A stretch of 64,000 bases of DNA from Phycicoccus sp. CSK15P-2 (GTDB lineage Bacteria > Actinomycetota > Actinomycetes > Actinomycetales > Dermatophilaceae). The notes below the pieces were generated by a model, which worked only from the letters and a program-made list of their open reading frames with translations, had not been told where the DNA came from and searched no databases. Below are positions 1-7,806 of the stretch, piece by piece; within the stretch, counting starts at the first letter, position 1, and each line of letters begins with the position of its first letter. Location: the NCBI RefSeq assembly GCF_016888005.1, contig NZ_JAFDVE010000012.1, positions 62,001 to 126,000 of the forward strand. Reading direction: 5' to 3'. Position numbers and translations under genes: made by a program.

Positions 1-2
1 CG

Positions 3-1739
3 CCCCCGGTCGGGCGGCAGCGCCCGGCACGCCGGGTCGCGGTGGCGGGTGGGCGGGCCTTCACCTTCCGCTATGCCGAGGTCGACGAGCTGCTCCGCGC
101 CCAGGGGTGCGAGCCGGTCGTCTTCGACCCCGCGCTCGACCCCGTCCTGCCCGCCGGCACGAGCGGCATCTACCTCGGCGGCGGCTTCCCCGAGATGCAT
201 GCCGCGACCCTCGCCGGCAACACCTCGCTGCTCGCCGACGTCGCCGACGCCGTGCGCTCCGGCATCCCGACGGTCGCCGAGTGCGCCGGGCTGCTCTACC
301 TCGCCCGGGCGGTCGACGGCCACCGCATGGTCGGGGCGGTGCCCACCGACGCCGCGATGCATCCCCGGCTCACCCTGCGCTACCGGACGGCCACCACGGC
401 GCACGAGACGCTGCTCGGCCCCGCTGGCACGACGGTGCGCGGCCACGAGTTCCACCGCACCCGCACGGCACCGGGCCACGGAGAGCAGCCGGGCTGGCTC
501 CTCGACGGCGACGCCGAAGGATGGTCCCTCGACCCCGCCGGCACCGGCTCCCCGACGCTGCACGCGTCCTACCTCCACGTCCACTGGGCGGGCCACCCCG
601 AGGTCGCGGCCCGCTTCGCCGACGCCGTGCACGCCGCACCGACCCGGGTCGCCCTGCCGGTGCCCGAGCCCGCTGTGCCGATCGGGTCCGGCGCGCCGGG
701 TGACGCCCCGGCCGACCCGCTCCGCCACCACGGCGACGCCGAGGCGACACCCGGGCTCATCGACCTCGCGGTCAACGTCCGCGGGAGCGCGCCACCCCCG
801 TGGCTGGCCGAGCACCTGCGCCGGGCCGTCGACGACCTCGCGGCCTACCCCAGCGCGGACACCGCCCGCTCCGCCCTGGCCCGCCGGCACGGCGTCTCAG
901 AGGCCGCCGTCCTCCCCACCGCCGGCGCCGCCGAGGCGTTCACCCTCCTCGCCCGCGCCCTCCCGGCCCGGCGCGCGGTCGTCGTCCATCCGCAGTTCAC
1001 CGAGCCCGAGGCGGCCCTGCGCCTCGCGGGCACCGTGCCCGAGCACGTCGTCCTCTCGGCGCACGACGGCTTCGCCCTGCACCCGGAGGCCGTCCCGCGC
1101 GACACCGACCTCGTCGTCGTCGGCAACCCCACCAACCCCACGGGGGTGGTGCACCCACGCGCAGCCCTCGAGGCACTCCGCGCCCCCGGCCGGGTGCTCG
1201 TCGTCGACGAGGCGTTCATCGACACCGACCCGCACGAGGACGCCTCGCTCGTCGGCGCCGACCTCACCGGCGTGCTCGTCGTCCGGTCGCTCACGAAGAC
1301 CTGGGCGCTGGCGGGGCTGCGCGCCGGGTACGTCGTCGGCGACCCCGCGCTCGTCGCCCGGCTCGCCCGGCACCAGCCGCCGTGGTCGGTCGGCACCCTC
1401 GCCGCGCGGGTCATGGTCGAGACCGCGAGCCCGCTGGCCCGCGCGGAGGCCGCCCGGGCGGCCGAGGAGACCGCCGGGTGGCGCCGCCACCTGCTGCGCG
1501 GGCTCACCGACCTCGGGCTGCGCCCCGTCCCGTCCGCGACGAGCTTCGTCCTCGTCGAGGTCGGCGGCGGTGTGCGCGAGGCGCTGCGCGACCGCGGGTA
1601 CGCCGTACGGCGCGGCGACACCTTCCCCGGCCTCGGGCCGCAGTGGGTGCGCATCGCCGTGCGCGACCCGCTGACCAGCGACGGCCTGCTGCGCGAGCTC
1701 GGCCGGGCGCTCGCCTCGCGGTCGGAGCGGTCCGCGTGA
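3..1739 (+). CDS. cobB-cobC: Cobyrinate a,c-diamide synthase C-terminal domain fused to CobC-type aminotransferase (5' partial)
   Basis: The reading frame is open from the left edge, so the N-terminal ATPase half of CobB lies outside the window. The first about 210 visible residues are a class I glutamine amidotransferase domain: YLGGGFPEMHA, a nucleophile Cys in VAECAGLLYLA, and a late His in SYLHVHW. CobB uses this domain to amidate cobyrinate. After a Pro/Ala-rich linker (about residues 215-245) the frame continues, with no stop, into a PLP-dependent fold-type I domain with GNPTNPTG, VVDEAF and the PLP lysine in SLTKTWALAGLRAGY. This matches CobC/histidinol-phosphate aminotransferase-like enzymes that make the aminopropanol-phosphate linker. 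The stop overlaps the cobA start by 4 bp. The fusion is seen directly; L-threonine-phosphate decarboxylase activity is inferred from family and context. Confidence 0.88.
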   Translation, partial: PPVGRQRPARRVAVAGGRAFTFRYAEVDELLRAQGCEPVVFDPALDPVLPAGTSGIYLGGGFPEMHAATLAGNTSLLADVADAVRSGIPTVAECAGLLYLARAVDGHRMVGAVPTDAAMHPRLTLRYRTATTAHETLLGPAGTTVRGHEFHRTRTAPGHGEQPGWLLDGDAEGWSLDPAGTGSPTLHASYLHVHWAGHPEVAARFADAVHAAPTRVALPVPEPAVPIGSGAPGDAPADPLRHHGDAEATPGLIDLAVNVRGSAPPPWLAEHLRRAVDDLAAYPSADTARSALARRHGVSEAAVLPTAGAAEAFTLLARALPARRAVVVHPQFTEPEAALRLAGTVPEHVVLSAHDGFALHPEAVPRDTDLVVVGNPTNPTGVVHPRAALEALRAPGRVLVVDEAFIDTDPHEDASLVGADLTGVLVVRSLTKTWALAGLRAGYVVGDPALVARLARHQPPWSVGTLAARVMVETASPLARAEAARAAEETAGWRRHLLRGLTDLGLRPVPSATSFVLVEVGGGVREALRDRGYAVRRGDTFPGLGPQWVRIAVRDPLTSDGLLRELGRALASRSERSA

Positions 1740-2749
1740 GCCTCGCCCTGCCCGTCGCCGCCGGCTCGAGCGTGCTCGTGACCCGCCCCGGCGCCCGCGT
1801 GGCCGAGACGGTGCACGCCCTCGCAGCCCAGGGCGTGCACCCCGTGGTCCGGCCCGACGCGACGACCCCGGACGACGTCCTGGCCCAGCTGCACGACCTC
1901 GCCGGGCGCGGGCTGCTGCGCGTCGACCCGGAGGCAGAGGCCGACGGTGCGGACGTCGTGCTCCGCGACCCGCACACACCGGCCCCGGAGGCAGACCGAC
2001 CGCAGGGCTCGGACGGCATCGGACGGGTGACCCTCGTCGGCGGCGGCCCCGGCGACCCCGGTCTCCTCACGACCGCGGGGCTCGCGGCGGTCGAGCGCGC
2101 CGACGTCCTCGTCTGCGACCGGCTCGCCCCGCTCGCGGTGCTCTCCCGGGCCAGACCCGACGCCGAGGTCGTCCACGTCGGCAAGATCCCGCGCGGGGCG
2201 TTCACGCCGCAGGAGGCCATCGACGCCCTGCTCGTCGAGCGTGCCTCGCGGGGGCTCGACGTCGTCCGGCTCAAGGGCGGCGACGGCTTCGTCTTCGGAC
2301 GCGGCGGCGAGGAGTGGAACGCCTGTGTCCGCCACGGCATCCCGGTCACCGTCGTCCCGGGCGTCTCCTCGGCGGTCGCGGCGCCGGCGCTCGCCGGCAT
2401 CCCCGTCACCCACCGGGCCCTGACCCAGGGCTTCGTCGTCGTCTCCGGCCACGTCGGGCCTGACGACCCGCGCAGCGAGGTCGACTGGGGTGCCATCGCC
2501 CGGTGCGGGCTCACCCTCGTCGTCCTCATGGGCAACGCCACGTTCGGCGAGATCGCCGATGAGCTCGTCCGGCACGGGATGCCTGCGGACACCCCGTCGG
2601 CCTGCGTCGCCGAAGGGTCGCTGCCCGGCCAGCAGACCGTCCGGGCCCCCCTGGCCGGCCTCGCCGACGCCACGGCTGCCGCGGGGGTGGGGCCGCCGTC
2701 CGTCGCCGTCGTCGGTGCGGTCGTCGACGCCCTCGAGCAGCCGACGTGA
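1736..2749 (+). CDS. cobA: Uroporphyrinogen-III C-methyltransferase
   Basis: This SAM-dependent enzyme methylates uroporphyrinogen III at C2 and C7 to give precorrin-2, the entry to B12 and siroheme. The protein is 337 aa. The SUMT domain begins near residue 95 with VTLVGGGPGDPGLLT, followed by ADVLVCDRL, VHVGKIPRG, VRLKGGDGFVFGRGGEE and PVTVVPGVSSAVAAPALAGI. The GTG at 1736 sits in a GTGA overlap with the preceding stop, so the start is fixed by coupling. Residues 1-90 are extra relative to a minimal SUMT. They resemble a shortened Rossmann segment like the precorrin-2 dehydrogenase part of CysG, but a complete dehydrogenase or ferrochelatase domain is absent. The function of that extension is unknown. 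Confidence 0.9.
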   Translation: MSLALPVAAGSSVLVTRPGARVAETVHALAAQGVHPVVRPDATTPDDVLAQLHDLAGRGLLRVDPEAEADGADVVLRDPHTPAPEADRPQGSDGIGRVTLVGGGPGDPGLLTTAGLAAVERADVLVCDRLAPLAVLSRARPDAEVVHVGKIPRGAFTPQEAIDALLVERASRGLDVVRLKGGDGFVFGRGGEEWNACVRHGIPVTVVPGVSSAVAAPALAGIPVTHRALTQGFVVVSGHVGPDDPRSEVDWGAIARCGLTLVVLMGNATFGEIADELVRHGMPADTPSACVAEGSLPGQQTVRAPLAGLADATAAAGVGPPSVAVVGAVVDALEQPT

Positions 2750-3531
2750 GCGCCGCCGACGCCGCGCCCGGGCTGCGGCTCGCAGTCGGCACGCTGACCG
2801 TCGTGCCCAGCGGCGACATCGGCGAGGTCACGCCGGCGCACGCGCGCTGGGCGATGGCGCTCGCGCCCGTCGCCGCGTTGCCGGTCGGCGTGGCCGTCGG
2901 TGCCGTCACCCTCGCCGGGCATGTGCTCGGCGCCCCCTCGATCGTCACCGGCGCGTTCGCCGTCGGCGCCGGCGCGCTCGCGACCCGCGCGATGCACCTC
3001 GACGGCCTCGCCGACACCGTCGACGGCCTCGGCGCGGGCTGGGACCGCGAGCGCGCGCTCGCCGTGATGCGCTCGGGGGACGTCGGCCCGATGGGCGTGG
3101 TCGCGCTGGTCGTCGTCCTCATGGCCCAGGCCGCGGCGGTCGGCGCACTCGCCTCGGGGGCCTCGGGGGCGCTCGTGGCCGGGGTGGCCGTCGCGCTCGG
3201 CCGGGTCGCCTGCACCGGGGTCTGCGTCCGTGGCGTGCCCGCCGCCCGTCCGGACGGGCTCGGGGCGCTCGTCGCGTCGACCGTCCCCGGGCCAGTCGTC
3301 CTCGGCTGGGTCGTCCTGGCCGCTGCCGCGCTGGCTGGGCTGGGCGCGGCAGCCGGGGCCGGATGGGCCGCCGGCCCGGTCGGTGTGCTCGTCGCCGTCC
3401 TCGCGGTGGCCTGGCTCGTCCGGCGCGTCGTCCGGACCGTCGGCGGCGTCACCGGCGACACCGTCGGCGCTGCCGTCGAGGTCGCCACCACCGTCCTGCT
3501 CGCCGCCATCGCCACCGGGGCGCAGGCGTGA
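2746..3531 (+). CDS. cobS: Adenosylcobinamide-GDP ribazoletransferase (cobalamin synthase)
   Basis: CobS is an integral membrane enzyme that joins adenosylcobinamide-GDP to alpha-ribazole in the last steps of cobalamin assembly. The 261-aa protein has five or six hydrophobic segments. It shows the acidic signature of the family near residues 82-95 (MHLDGLADTVDGLGAG), which binds metal and substrate, followed by RALAVMRSGDVGPMG. The length is normal for CobS. The start is GTG in a 4-bp overlap with cobA, and its stop overlaps the cobU start. The substrate-side neighbour cobU is directly downstream. No CobT was seen in the window. Confidence 0.93.
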   Translation: MSAADAAPGLRLAVGTLTVVPSGDIGEVTPAHARWAMALAPVAALPVGVAVGAVTLAGHVLGAPSIVTGAFAVGAGALATRAMHLDGLADTVDGLGAGWDRERALAVMRSGDVGPMGVVALVVVLMAQAAAVGALASGASGALVAGVAVALGRVACTGVCVRGVPAARPDGLGALVASTVPGPVVLGWVVLAAAALAGLGAAAGAGWAAGPVGVLVAVLAVAWLVRRVVRTVGGVTGDTVGAAVEVATTVLLAAIATGAQA

Positions 3532-4058
3532 GGACGCTCGTCACGGGAGGGGTACGCTCCGGCAAGTCACATGTCGCCGAGGGGCTGTTCGACGCGCGCG
3601 AGGGCGTCACGTACGTCGCCACCGGGCCGCGCGCCGACGACCCCGACTGGGCCGACCGCGTCGCGGCGCACCGGGCCCGCCGGCCCGCCTCGTGGTCGAC
3701 CCTCGAGACGAGCGACCTCGCGGGCGCGCTGGCCGGGCTCACCGGCCCCGCGCTCGTCGACTGCGCCGGCACCTGGCTCACCTCCGTGCTCGACGACCTC
3801 GGAGCCTGGGACGCCCCCCGTGCCGACTGGGTGGACGCCCTGCACGAGCGGACCGACGCGGTCGTCGCCGCGTGGGCCGGCTGCCCGCACGACGTCGTGC
3901 TCGTGACGAACGAGGTCGGCTGGGGCGTCGTCCCGGCGCACCGCTCCGGGCGGGTCTTCGCCGACGAGCTCGGCCGGCTCAACCAGGACCTCGCGGCCGT
4001 GAGCGACACCGTCCTCCTCGTCGTGGCCGGGCGGGTGCTGCCGCTCCCCGGCCCGTGA
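3528..4058 (+). CDS. cobU: Bifunctional adenosylcobinamide kinase / adenosylcobinamide-phosphate guanylyltransferase
   Basis: CobU phosphorylates adenosylcobinamide and then transfers GMP to it, producing the substrate of CobS. The 176-aa protein starts with a P-loop (VTGGVRSGKSHVAE, residues about 5-18). It has the conserved AAHRARRP segment that carries the His expected to form the guanylylated intermediate, followed by SWSTLET. It also has LVDCAGTWLTS and the late VTNEVGWGVVP and GRLNQ motifs. The start is the GTG at 3528, coupled by a 4-bp overlap to cobS. A longer upstream in-frame extension exists but runs through cobA and cobS, so it is not used. Confidence 0.93.
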   Translation: MRTLVTGGVRSGKSHVAEGLFDAREGVTYVATGPRADDPDWADRVAAHRARRPASWSTLETSDLAGALAGLTGPALVDCAGTWLTSVLDDLGAWDAPRADWVDALHERTDAVVAAWAGCPHDVVLVTNEVGWGVVPAHRSGRVFADELGRLNQDLAAVSDTVLLVVAGRVLPLPGP

Positions 4059-5002
4059 GCCGCTACGTCGCCGACCCGGTGGCCGTCGGGCTCGTCGCCG
4101 GCGTCGTCCTCGACCGGATGCTCGGCGACCCCCGCCGCCTCCACCCCGTCGCGGGCTTCGGGACGCTCGCCCTGCGGGTCGAGCGCGCGCTCTACGCACC
4201 GAGCCGGAGGCGGGGAGCGGTCGCCGAGGGCGTCCTCGTCGGTGGGGCGGTGCTGCTCGGCGCCGCCGGCTCCCGGCTGCCCCCGGGTCCGCGCGCGCTC
4301 GCCGTGGCGGCCGCCACCTGGGCGGTGCTCGGCGGGCGGTCCCTCGAGCGCGAGGCGACCGCCGTGGCCGCGGCCGCGGGCGGGGGCGACCTCGACGGCG
4401 CGCGGCAGCGGGTGCGCTCGCTCGTGGGGCGGGACCCGAGCACGCTGGACGCCGACGGGCTGGCGCGGGCCTGCACCGAGAGCCTCGCCGAGAACACCGT
4501 CGACGCCGTCGTCGCCCCGCTGCTCTGGGGAGCCGTCGCCGGGCTGCCCGGACTGCTCGGGCACCGGGCCGTCAACACCCTCGACGCGATGGTCGGCCAC
4601 CGCTCGACACGCTACGAGCGGTACGGATGGGCCGCCGCGCGAGTCGACGACGTCGCCGCGTGGGTGCCGTCCCGGGTCACCGTGCTGCTCACCGCCGCTG
4701 ACGCCCAGCTGCGCTCCGGCCGGGGAGCGATCGTCGTGCGCACGGCGCGCCGGGACGGCCCGCGCCATCCGAGCCCGAACGCCGGCCCGGTCGAGGCCGC
4801 CTGGGCCGCGGCCCTCGGCATCCGCCTCGGCGGCAGCAACACCTACGGCGAGGTCGTCGAGGACCGCGGGGTCCTCGGGGACGGTCCGGCGCCCACCGTG
4901 CGTGACGTGCCGCGAGCGACCGCCCTGCTCCGACGGGTCACGTGGGCGGCGCTCGGGACGGCCGTCGGCCTCCGTCTCGCCCGACGGGCGCTCAGCCGCT
5001 GA
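4055..5002 (+). CDS. cobD: Adenosylcobinamide-phosphate synthase, CobD/CbiB family
   Basis: CobD/CbiB is a membrane protein that attaches the aminopropanol linker (from the CobC product) to adenosylcobyric acid. The 315-aa product has the family N-terminus LDRMLGDPRRLHPVAGFG, the SLAENTVDAVVAPLLWG motif, and the later AVNTLDAMVGHRSTRYERYGWAAARVDD region; the central part is hydrophobic. HPSPNAGPVEAAWAAALGIRLGG near residue 240 is typical of the family. The GTG start overlaps the cobU stop by 4 bp. The 3' end overlaps the convergent cobK by 11 bp. This is the last gene of the rightward cobalamin operon. Confidence 0.93.
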   Translation: MSRYVADPVAVGLVAGVVLDRMLGDPRRLHPVAGFGTLALRVERALYAPSRRRGAVAEGVLVGGAVLLGAAGSRLPPGPRALAVAAATWAVLGGRSLEREATAVAAAAGGGDLDGARQRVRSLVGRDPSTLDADGLARACTESLAENTVDAVVAPLLWGAVAGLPGLLGHRAVNTLDAMVGHRSTRYERYGWAAARVDDVAAWVPSRVTVLLTAADAQLRSGRGAIVVRTARRDGPRHPSPNAGPVEAAWAAALGIRLGGSNTYGEVVEDRGVLGDGPAPTVRDVPRATALLRRVTWAALGTAVGLRLARRALSR

Positions 5003-5744
5003 GCCGGCGCAGCACGGCGTCGACGTCGTCCACGACCTCGACGCCGGGCGGGACCGGTGGGCGGCGGACGACGACCACCGGCATCCCGAGGGCGCGCGCG
5101 GCGTCGAGCTTGGCCGCGGTGTACGCGCCGCCGGAGTCCTTCGTCACGAGGACGTCGGCCCGGTGCCCCCGGAACAGCGCGGTCTCGCCGGCCTCGTCGT
5201 AGGGGCCGCGGTCGAGGACGACCGTCCACGCGTCCGGCAGCGGCTCCTCCGTCGGCTCGACGAGGCGGACGAGCACGGCGCGGTCGCGCCATGACCGGTA
5301 GTGCGGCAGCGTCTGCCGGCCGGTGGTGAGAGCGGGCCGCTCGCCGAGCGCGCTCGCGGTGTCACGTGCGGCGTCGTGGCCGTCCACCCAGTGCCACTCC
5401 CCCGCATCCGGGTGGCCGCCCCAACCGGGGCGCGCCAGCCGCAGCAGCGGCACGCCTTCCGCGGAGGCCGCGGCCACGGCGTGCTCGGTCATCGTCGCGG
5501 CGAACGGGTGCGTGGCGTCGACGACGTGGGTCCAGCCGTGCTCCCGGATGGCGCCGCGCAGACCGTCCACGCCGCCGAAGCCGCCGACCCGGACCCGCCC
5601 CTCGGGCATCCGGGGTCGGGAGACCCGGCCGGCGAGCGAGGACGTGACGTCGATGCCCACCGCGACGAGCCGGGACGCGAGGTCGCGGGCCTCGGCGGTC
5701 CCGCCGACGACGAGGATCCGGAGGTGGTCGGGGACGTGCGGCAC
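4992..5744 (-). CDS. cobK: Precorrin-6A reductase
   Basis: CobK reduces precorrin-6A to precorrin-6B with NADPH in the oxygen-dependent cobalamin route. Motifs seen are the N-terminal ILVVGGTAEARDLA, the VVDATHPFA signature, VVLDRGPYDEA and LVTKDSGGAYTAAK, as expected for the family. The start chosen is the GTG at 5744 (product begins VPHVPDHLRIL, 250 aa). Another GTG lies 9 bp upstream, and longer in-frame extensions are low complexity and run into the divergent gene. It converges on cobD. Its presence with cobA, cobS and cobU argues for de novo rather than salvage-only B12 synthesis, though the other ring-methylating genes are not in this window. Confidence 0.9.
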   Translation of the reverse strand: MPHVPDHLRILVVGGTAEARDLASRLVAVGIDVTSSLAGRVSRPRMPEGRVRVGGFGGVDGLRGAIREHGWTHVVDATHPFAATMTEHAVAAASAEGVPLLRLARPGWGGHPDAGEWHWVDGHDAARDTASALGERPALTTGRQTLPHYRSWRDRAVLVRLVEPTEEPLPDAWTVVLDRGPYDEAGETALFRGHRADVLVTKDSGGAYTAAKLDAARALGMPVVVVRRPPVPPGVEVVDDVDAVLRRLSG

Positions 5745-5788
5745 GCCCGGCACCCTAGCCCGGGCCGTCGGTTGGCAGAATCTCCGGC

Positions 5789-6328
5789 ATGAGCAACCTC
5801 GAGCTTGACCACGACCCCGCCTGGCTGAGCCGCGAGGACCTCGACGCCGCACGCGAGAAGCTCCCCATCCTCTACGTCGACGCCGTGCCGGTGCGGGTCG
5901 ACGAGCGCGGCGAGGTCGGCGAGGTCGGTGTGCTCCTCCGCCTCGACGCCGAGGGCAAGGTGTGCCGCGAGCTCGTGTCGGGCCGGGTCCTGCACCACGA
6001 ACGGGTGCGTGACGCGCTGCTCCGGCACATCGAGAAGGACCTCGGTCCCGTGGCCCTGCCGCGCGTCCCCGTGGCGCCGCAGCCGTTCACCGTCGCCGAG
6101 TACTTCCCCACACCTGGCGTCACGCCGTTCCACGACCCGCGCCAGCACGCGGTGTCCCTGGCGTTCGTCGTCCCGGTGGCCGGCGACTGCTCGCCGCAGA
6201 ACGACGCGCTCGACCTCACCTGGCTGACCCCCGAACAGGCCCTCGACCCCGGCATCCAGGCCGAGATGGACCGCGGCCACGGCGTGCTGCTCCGGCAGGC
6301 GCTGGCCTACCTCGGTCACTCCGTCTGA
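5789..6328 (+). CDS. DUF4916 / degenerate Nudix-fold protein
   Basis: A 179-aa actinobacterial protein with a Nudix-like organisation. The stretch GRVLHHERVRDALLRHIEKD aligns with the Nudix box (Gly, then the Arg/Glu helix), but the usual REUXEEXGU order is altered, so metal-dependent hydrolysis is doubtful. A later segment (HAVSLAFVVPVAGDCSPQND followed by LTWLTPEQA) resembles the C-terminal half of Nudix domains. The start is the ATG at 5789, just downstream of a purine-rich CTCCGG-spaced region; the gene is divergent from cobK with a 44-bp gap. Family assignment rests on memory of DUF4916 proteins. The substrate is unknown. Confidence 0.75.
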   Translation: MSNLELDHDPAWLSREDLDAAREKLPILYVDAVPVRVDERGEVGEVGVLLRLDAEGKVCRELVSGRVLHHERVRDALLRHIEKDLGPVALPRVPVAPQPFTVAEYFPTPGVTPFHDPRQHAVSLAFVVPVAGDCSPQNDALDLTWLTPEQALDPGIQAEMDRGHGVLLRQALAYLGHSV

Positions 6329-6660
6329 GCGCCGTACCCCGCCCGCGTCCCGCCGCCCAGATCGGGCTACAGGCCCGGCGCGCGGTCGTGCTCGCGGACT
6401 GGAAGCCTTCTGTCAGGTCCCGAGCCGTCTGCAGACGGCTCGTTGCCGCCAGTGCGGCTTTCGAGCCGAGGTGAAGATGACCAACACGATGACGAAGATG
6501 AACGGGAAGAGGACCGGGAGGGCAGCGTCTGAGACGCTCGCCGCTGGCGGGCCCTTGGCAGCTCGCTCGAGGGCGCTCCCGGACCAGCGCGGTCCGAAGA
6601 TGGAGGCCGAGCGCGACGGCATGCCGCGACGGCACGGCGTTGGGCCGAAGCGCTCACAAG
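6329..6660. other. Non-coding gap with one possible small membrane ORF
   Basis: About 390 bp separate the Nudix-like gene from fic. Nothing here matches a known family. On the minus strand a 69-codon frame (6413-6622) encodes an N-terminal polar half, then a strongly hydrophobic stretch (ALPVLFPFIFVIVLVIF) followed by positive residues (SARKPHWRQ). That is what a one-helix membrane protein would look like. No convincing ribosome binding site precedes it, so it is only a candidate. Base composition shifts toward AT at the right end of this gap. Confidence 0.3.
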
Positions 6661-6704
6661 GGTCTAAACTACATAAGTGATCTCTGTATTATTTAGTTTA
6701 GACC
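6661..6704. promoter_or_regulatory. Large AT-rich inverted repeat upstream of fic (candidate operator)
   Basis: Arms of 16 nt, 6661-6676 (GGTCTAAACTACATAA) and 6689-6704, are reverse complements with one mismatch and a 12-nt spacer. The repeat ends 18 bp before the fic GTG. It is much more AT-rich than its surroundings. Because the Fic protein carries its own winged-helix domain, autoregulation through this site is a natural inference. It could also act as an RNA hairpin in the fic leader. Confidence 0.75.
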
Positions 6705-6722
6705 GTCTGTGAGGGCTTTCTG

Positions 6723-7775
6723 GTGCACTCTTTCGTCGACCTCGACCGAGTCCTCGGCGCTGTGCCGGCGCCCTTGGTGATGACGTTGCGCGACATCGAC
6801 CGCGGACAGGGCAGCGAGGGGCTGTACCTCAACCAGGTTCCCGATCTGCTGACTGAGCTGGCCAACCGCGCTCGAGTCGCAAGCATCACTGCGTCGTCCG
6901 CCCTCGAGGGCGTCGTCGTCAAGAACCGCAGCCGTGCGGCCGCCATCATCGCCAACAAGCCCATCGAGCTGCGCACCCGCAGCGAACAAGAGCTCGCCGG
7001 CTACCGCGCTGCTCTCGACTACCTCTTCGCCGACGACTGGCGCCCCTTGAACGTCGGCCTGCTCCTCCACCTGCACCGACTGCTTTTCGCGGATACCAAG
7101 GTCACCGGTGGGGCCTTCAAGCAGAGCGACAACCTTGTCGTCGACCGGTCCCCCGACGGGGTCCAGACCGTTCGCTTCAAGCCCGTTCCTGCCGCTCGCA
7201 CCGAGTACTACGCCGCCGACCTGATCGACCGCTATGTCGATGCAGTCAGGGCAGACCAACACCACCCAGTGCTCCTCGTCGGCTTGTTCGTCCTAGACCT
7301 GCTCATCATCCACCCGTTCGACGACGGCAATGGCCGAGTGGCACGCGCGCTCACGAACGCCCTACTCGCCGAGGCCGGCTATGGGGTCGGTCGCTACGTG
7401 TCGCTCGAACAGCTCATCGCCGAGTCTGCCGACGACTACTACCAGGCGTTGCTCGACTCGACCCACGACTGGAACGACCACGCCAACGACCCATGGCCCT
7501 GGTTGAAATACTTCAGCCAACTCCTCGCCCGCGGTTATGCCCGGCTTGCTGAAGGTGTCGCCGCCGACAGGTCTGGAGGCACGAAATCGGAACGCGTCCG
7601 GGAGCACGTCCTGAGGCACGGTGCGCCCGTCTTCGCGATCTCCGATGTCAGAGCAGCGCTCCCCGGAATCAGCGATCCCACCATCCGACTCGTCCTCAAC
7701 GATCTGAAGGATGAAGGGCTGCTCAAACCGCAGGGCACAGGGCGCTCGGCCGTCTGGTTGCGGGTCACCACCTGA
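6723..7775 (+). CDS. Fic-family AMPylase-like protein with N-terminal inhibitory motif and C-terminal winged helix
   Basis: Fic proteins transfer AMP (or related groups) from nucleotides to protein hydroxyls. The 350-aa product has a complete Fic active-site motif HPFDDGNGRVAR (His197, Asn203, Arg205). Near the N-terminus, SSALEG (residues 58-63) fits the (S/T)xxxE(G/N) inhibitory motif of class II Fic proteins, whose Glu blocks productive ATP binding. Residues about 288-350 look like a winged helix-turn-helix (SDVRAALPGISDPTIRLVLN). The GTG start follows a GAGG box. Codon use is visibly less GC-rich than that of the neighbours, suggesting acquisition. No separate antitoxin gene is adjacent, consistent with built-in inhibition. 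The target protein is unknown. Confidence 0.9.
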   Translation: MHSFVDLDRVLGAVPAPLVMTLRDIDRGQGSEGLYLNQVPDLLTELANRARVASITASSALEGVVVKNRSRAAAIIANKPIELRTRSEQELAGYRAALDYLFADDWRPLNVGLLLHLHRLLFADTKVTGGAFKQSDNLVVDRSPDGVQTVRFKPVPAARTEYYAADLIDRYVDAVRADQHHPVLLVGLFVLDLLIIHPFDDGNGRVARALTNALLAEAGYGVGRYVSLEQLIAESADDYYQALLDSTHDWNDHANDPWPWLKYFSQLLARGYARLAEGVAADRSGGTKSERVREHVLRHGAPVFAISDVRAALPGISDPTIRLVLNDLKDEGLLKPQGTGRSAVWLRVTT

Positions 7776-7806
7776 GCCTCTCGGCGACGCGTCGCGCCGC
7801 CCCAGG

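Noticed and set aside
1-41. Cobalamin riboswitch upstream of the cob operon
   Set aside because: The coding frame is open to the window edge, so any leader is outside; nothing like a B12-box was found elsewhere in the window.
49-1674. Alternative frame within the cobB-cobC region
   Set aside because: It yields a Ser/Arg/Pro-rich nonsense sequence and lacks the conserved amidotransferase and aminotransferase motifs.
6471-6680. Plus-strand small frame before fic
   Set aside because: It ends inside the inverted repeat, is polar and low complexity and has no ribosome binding site.
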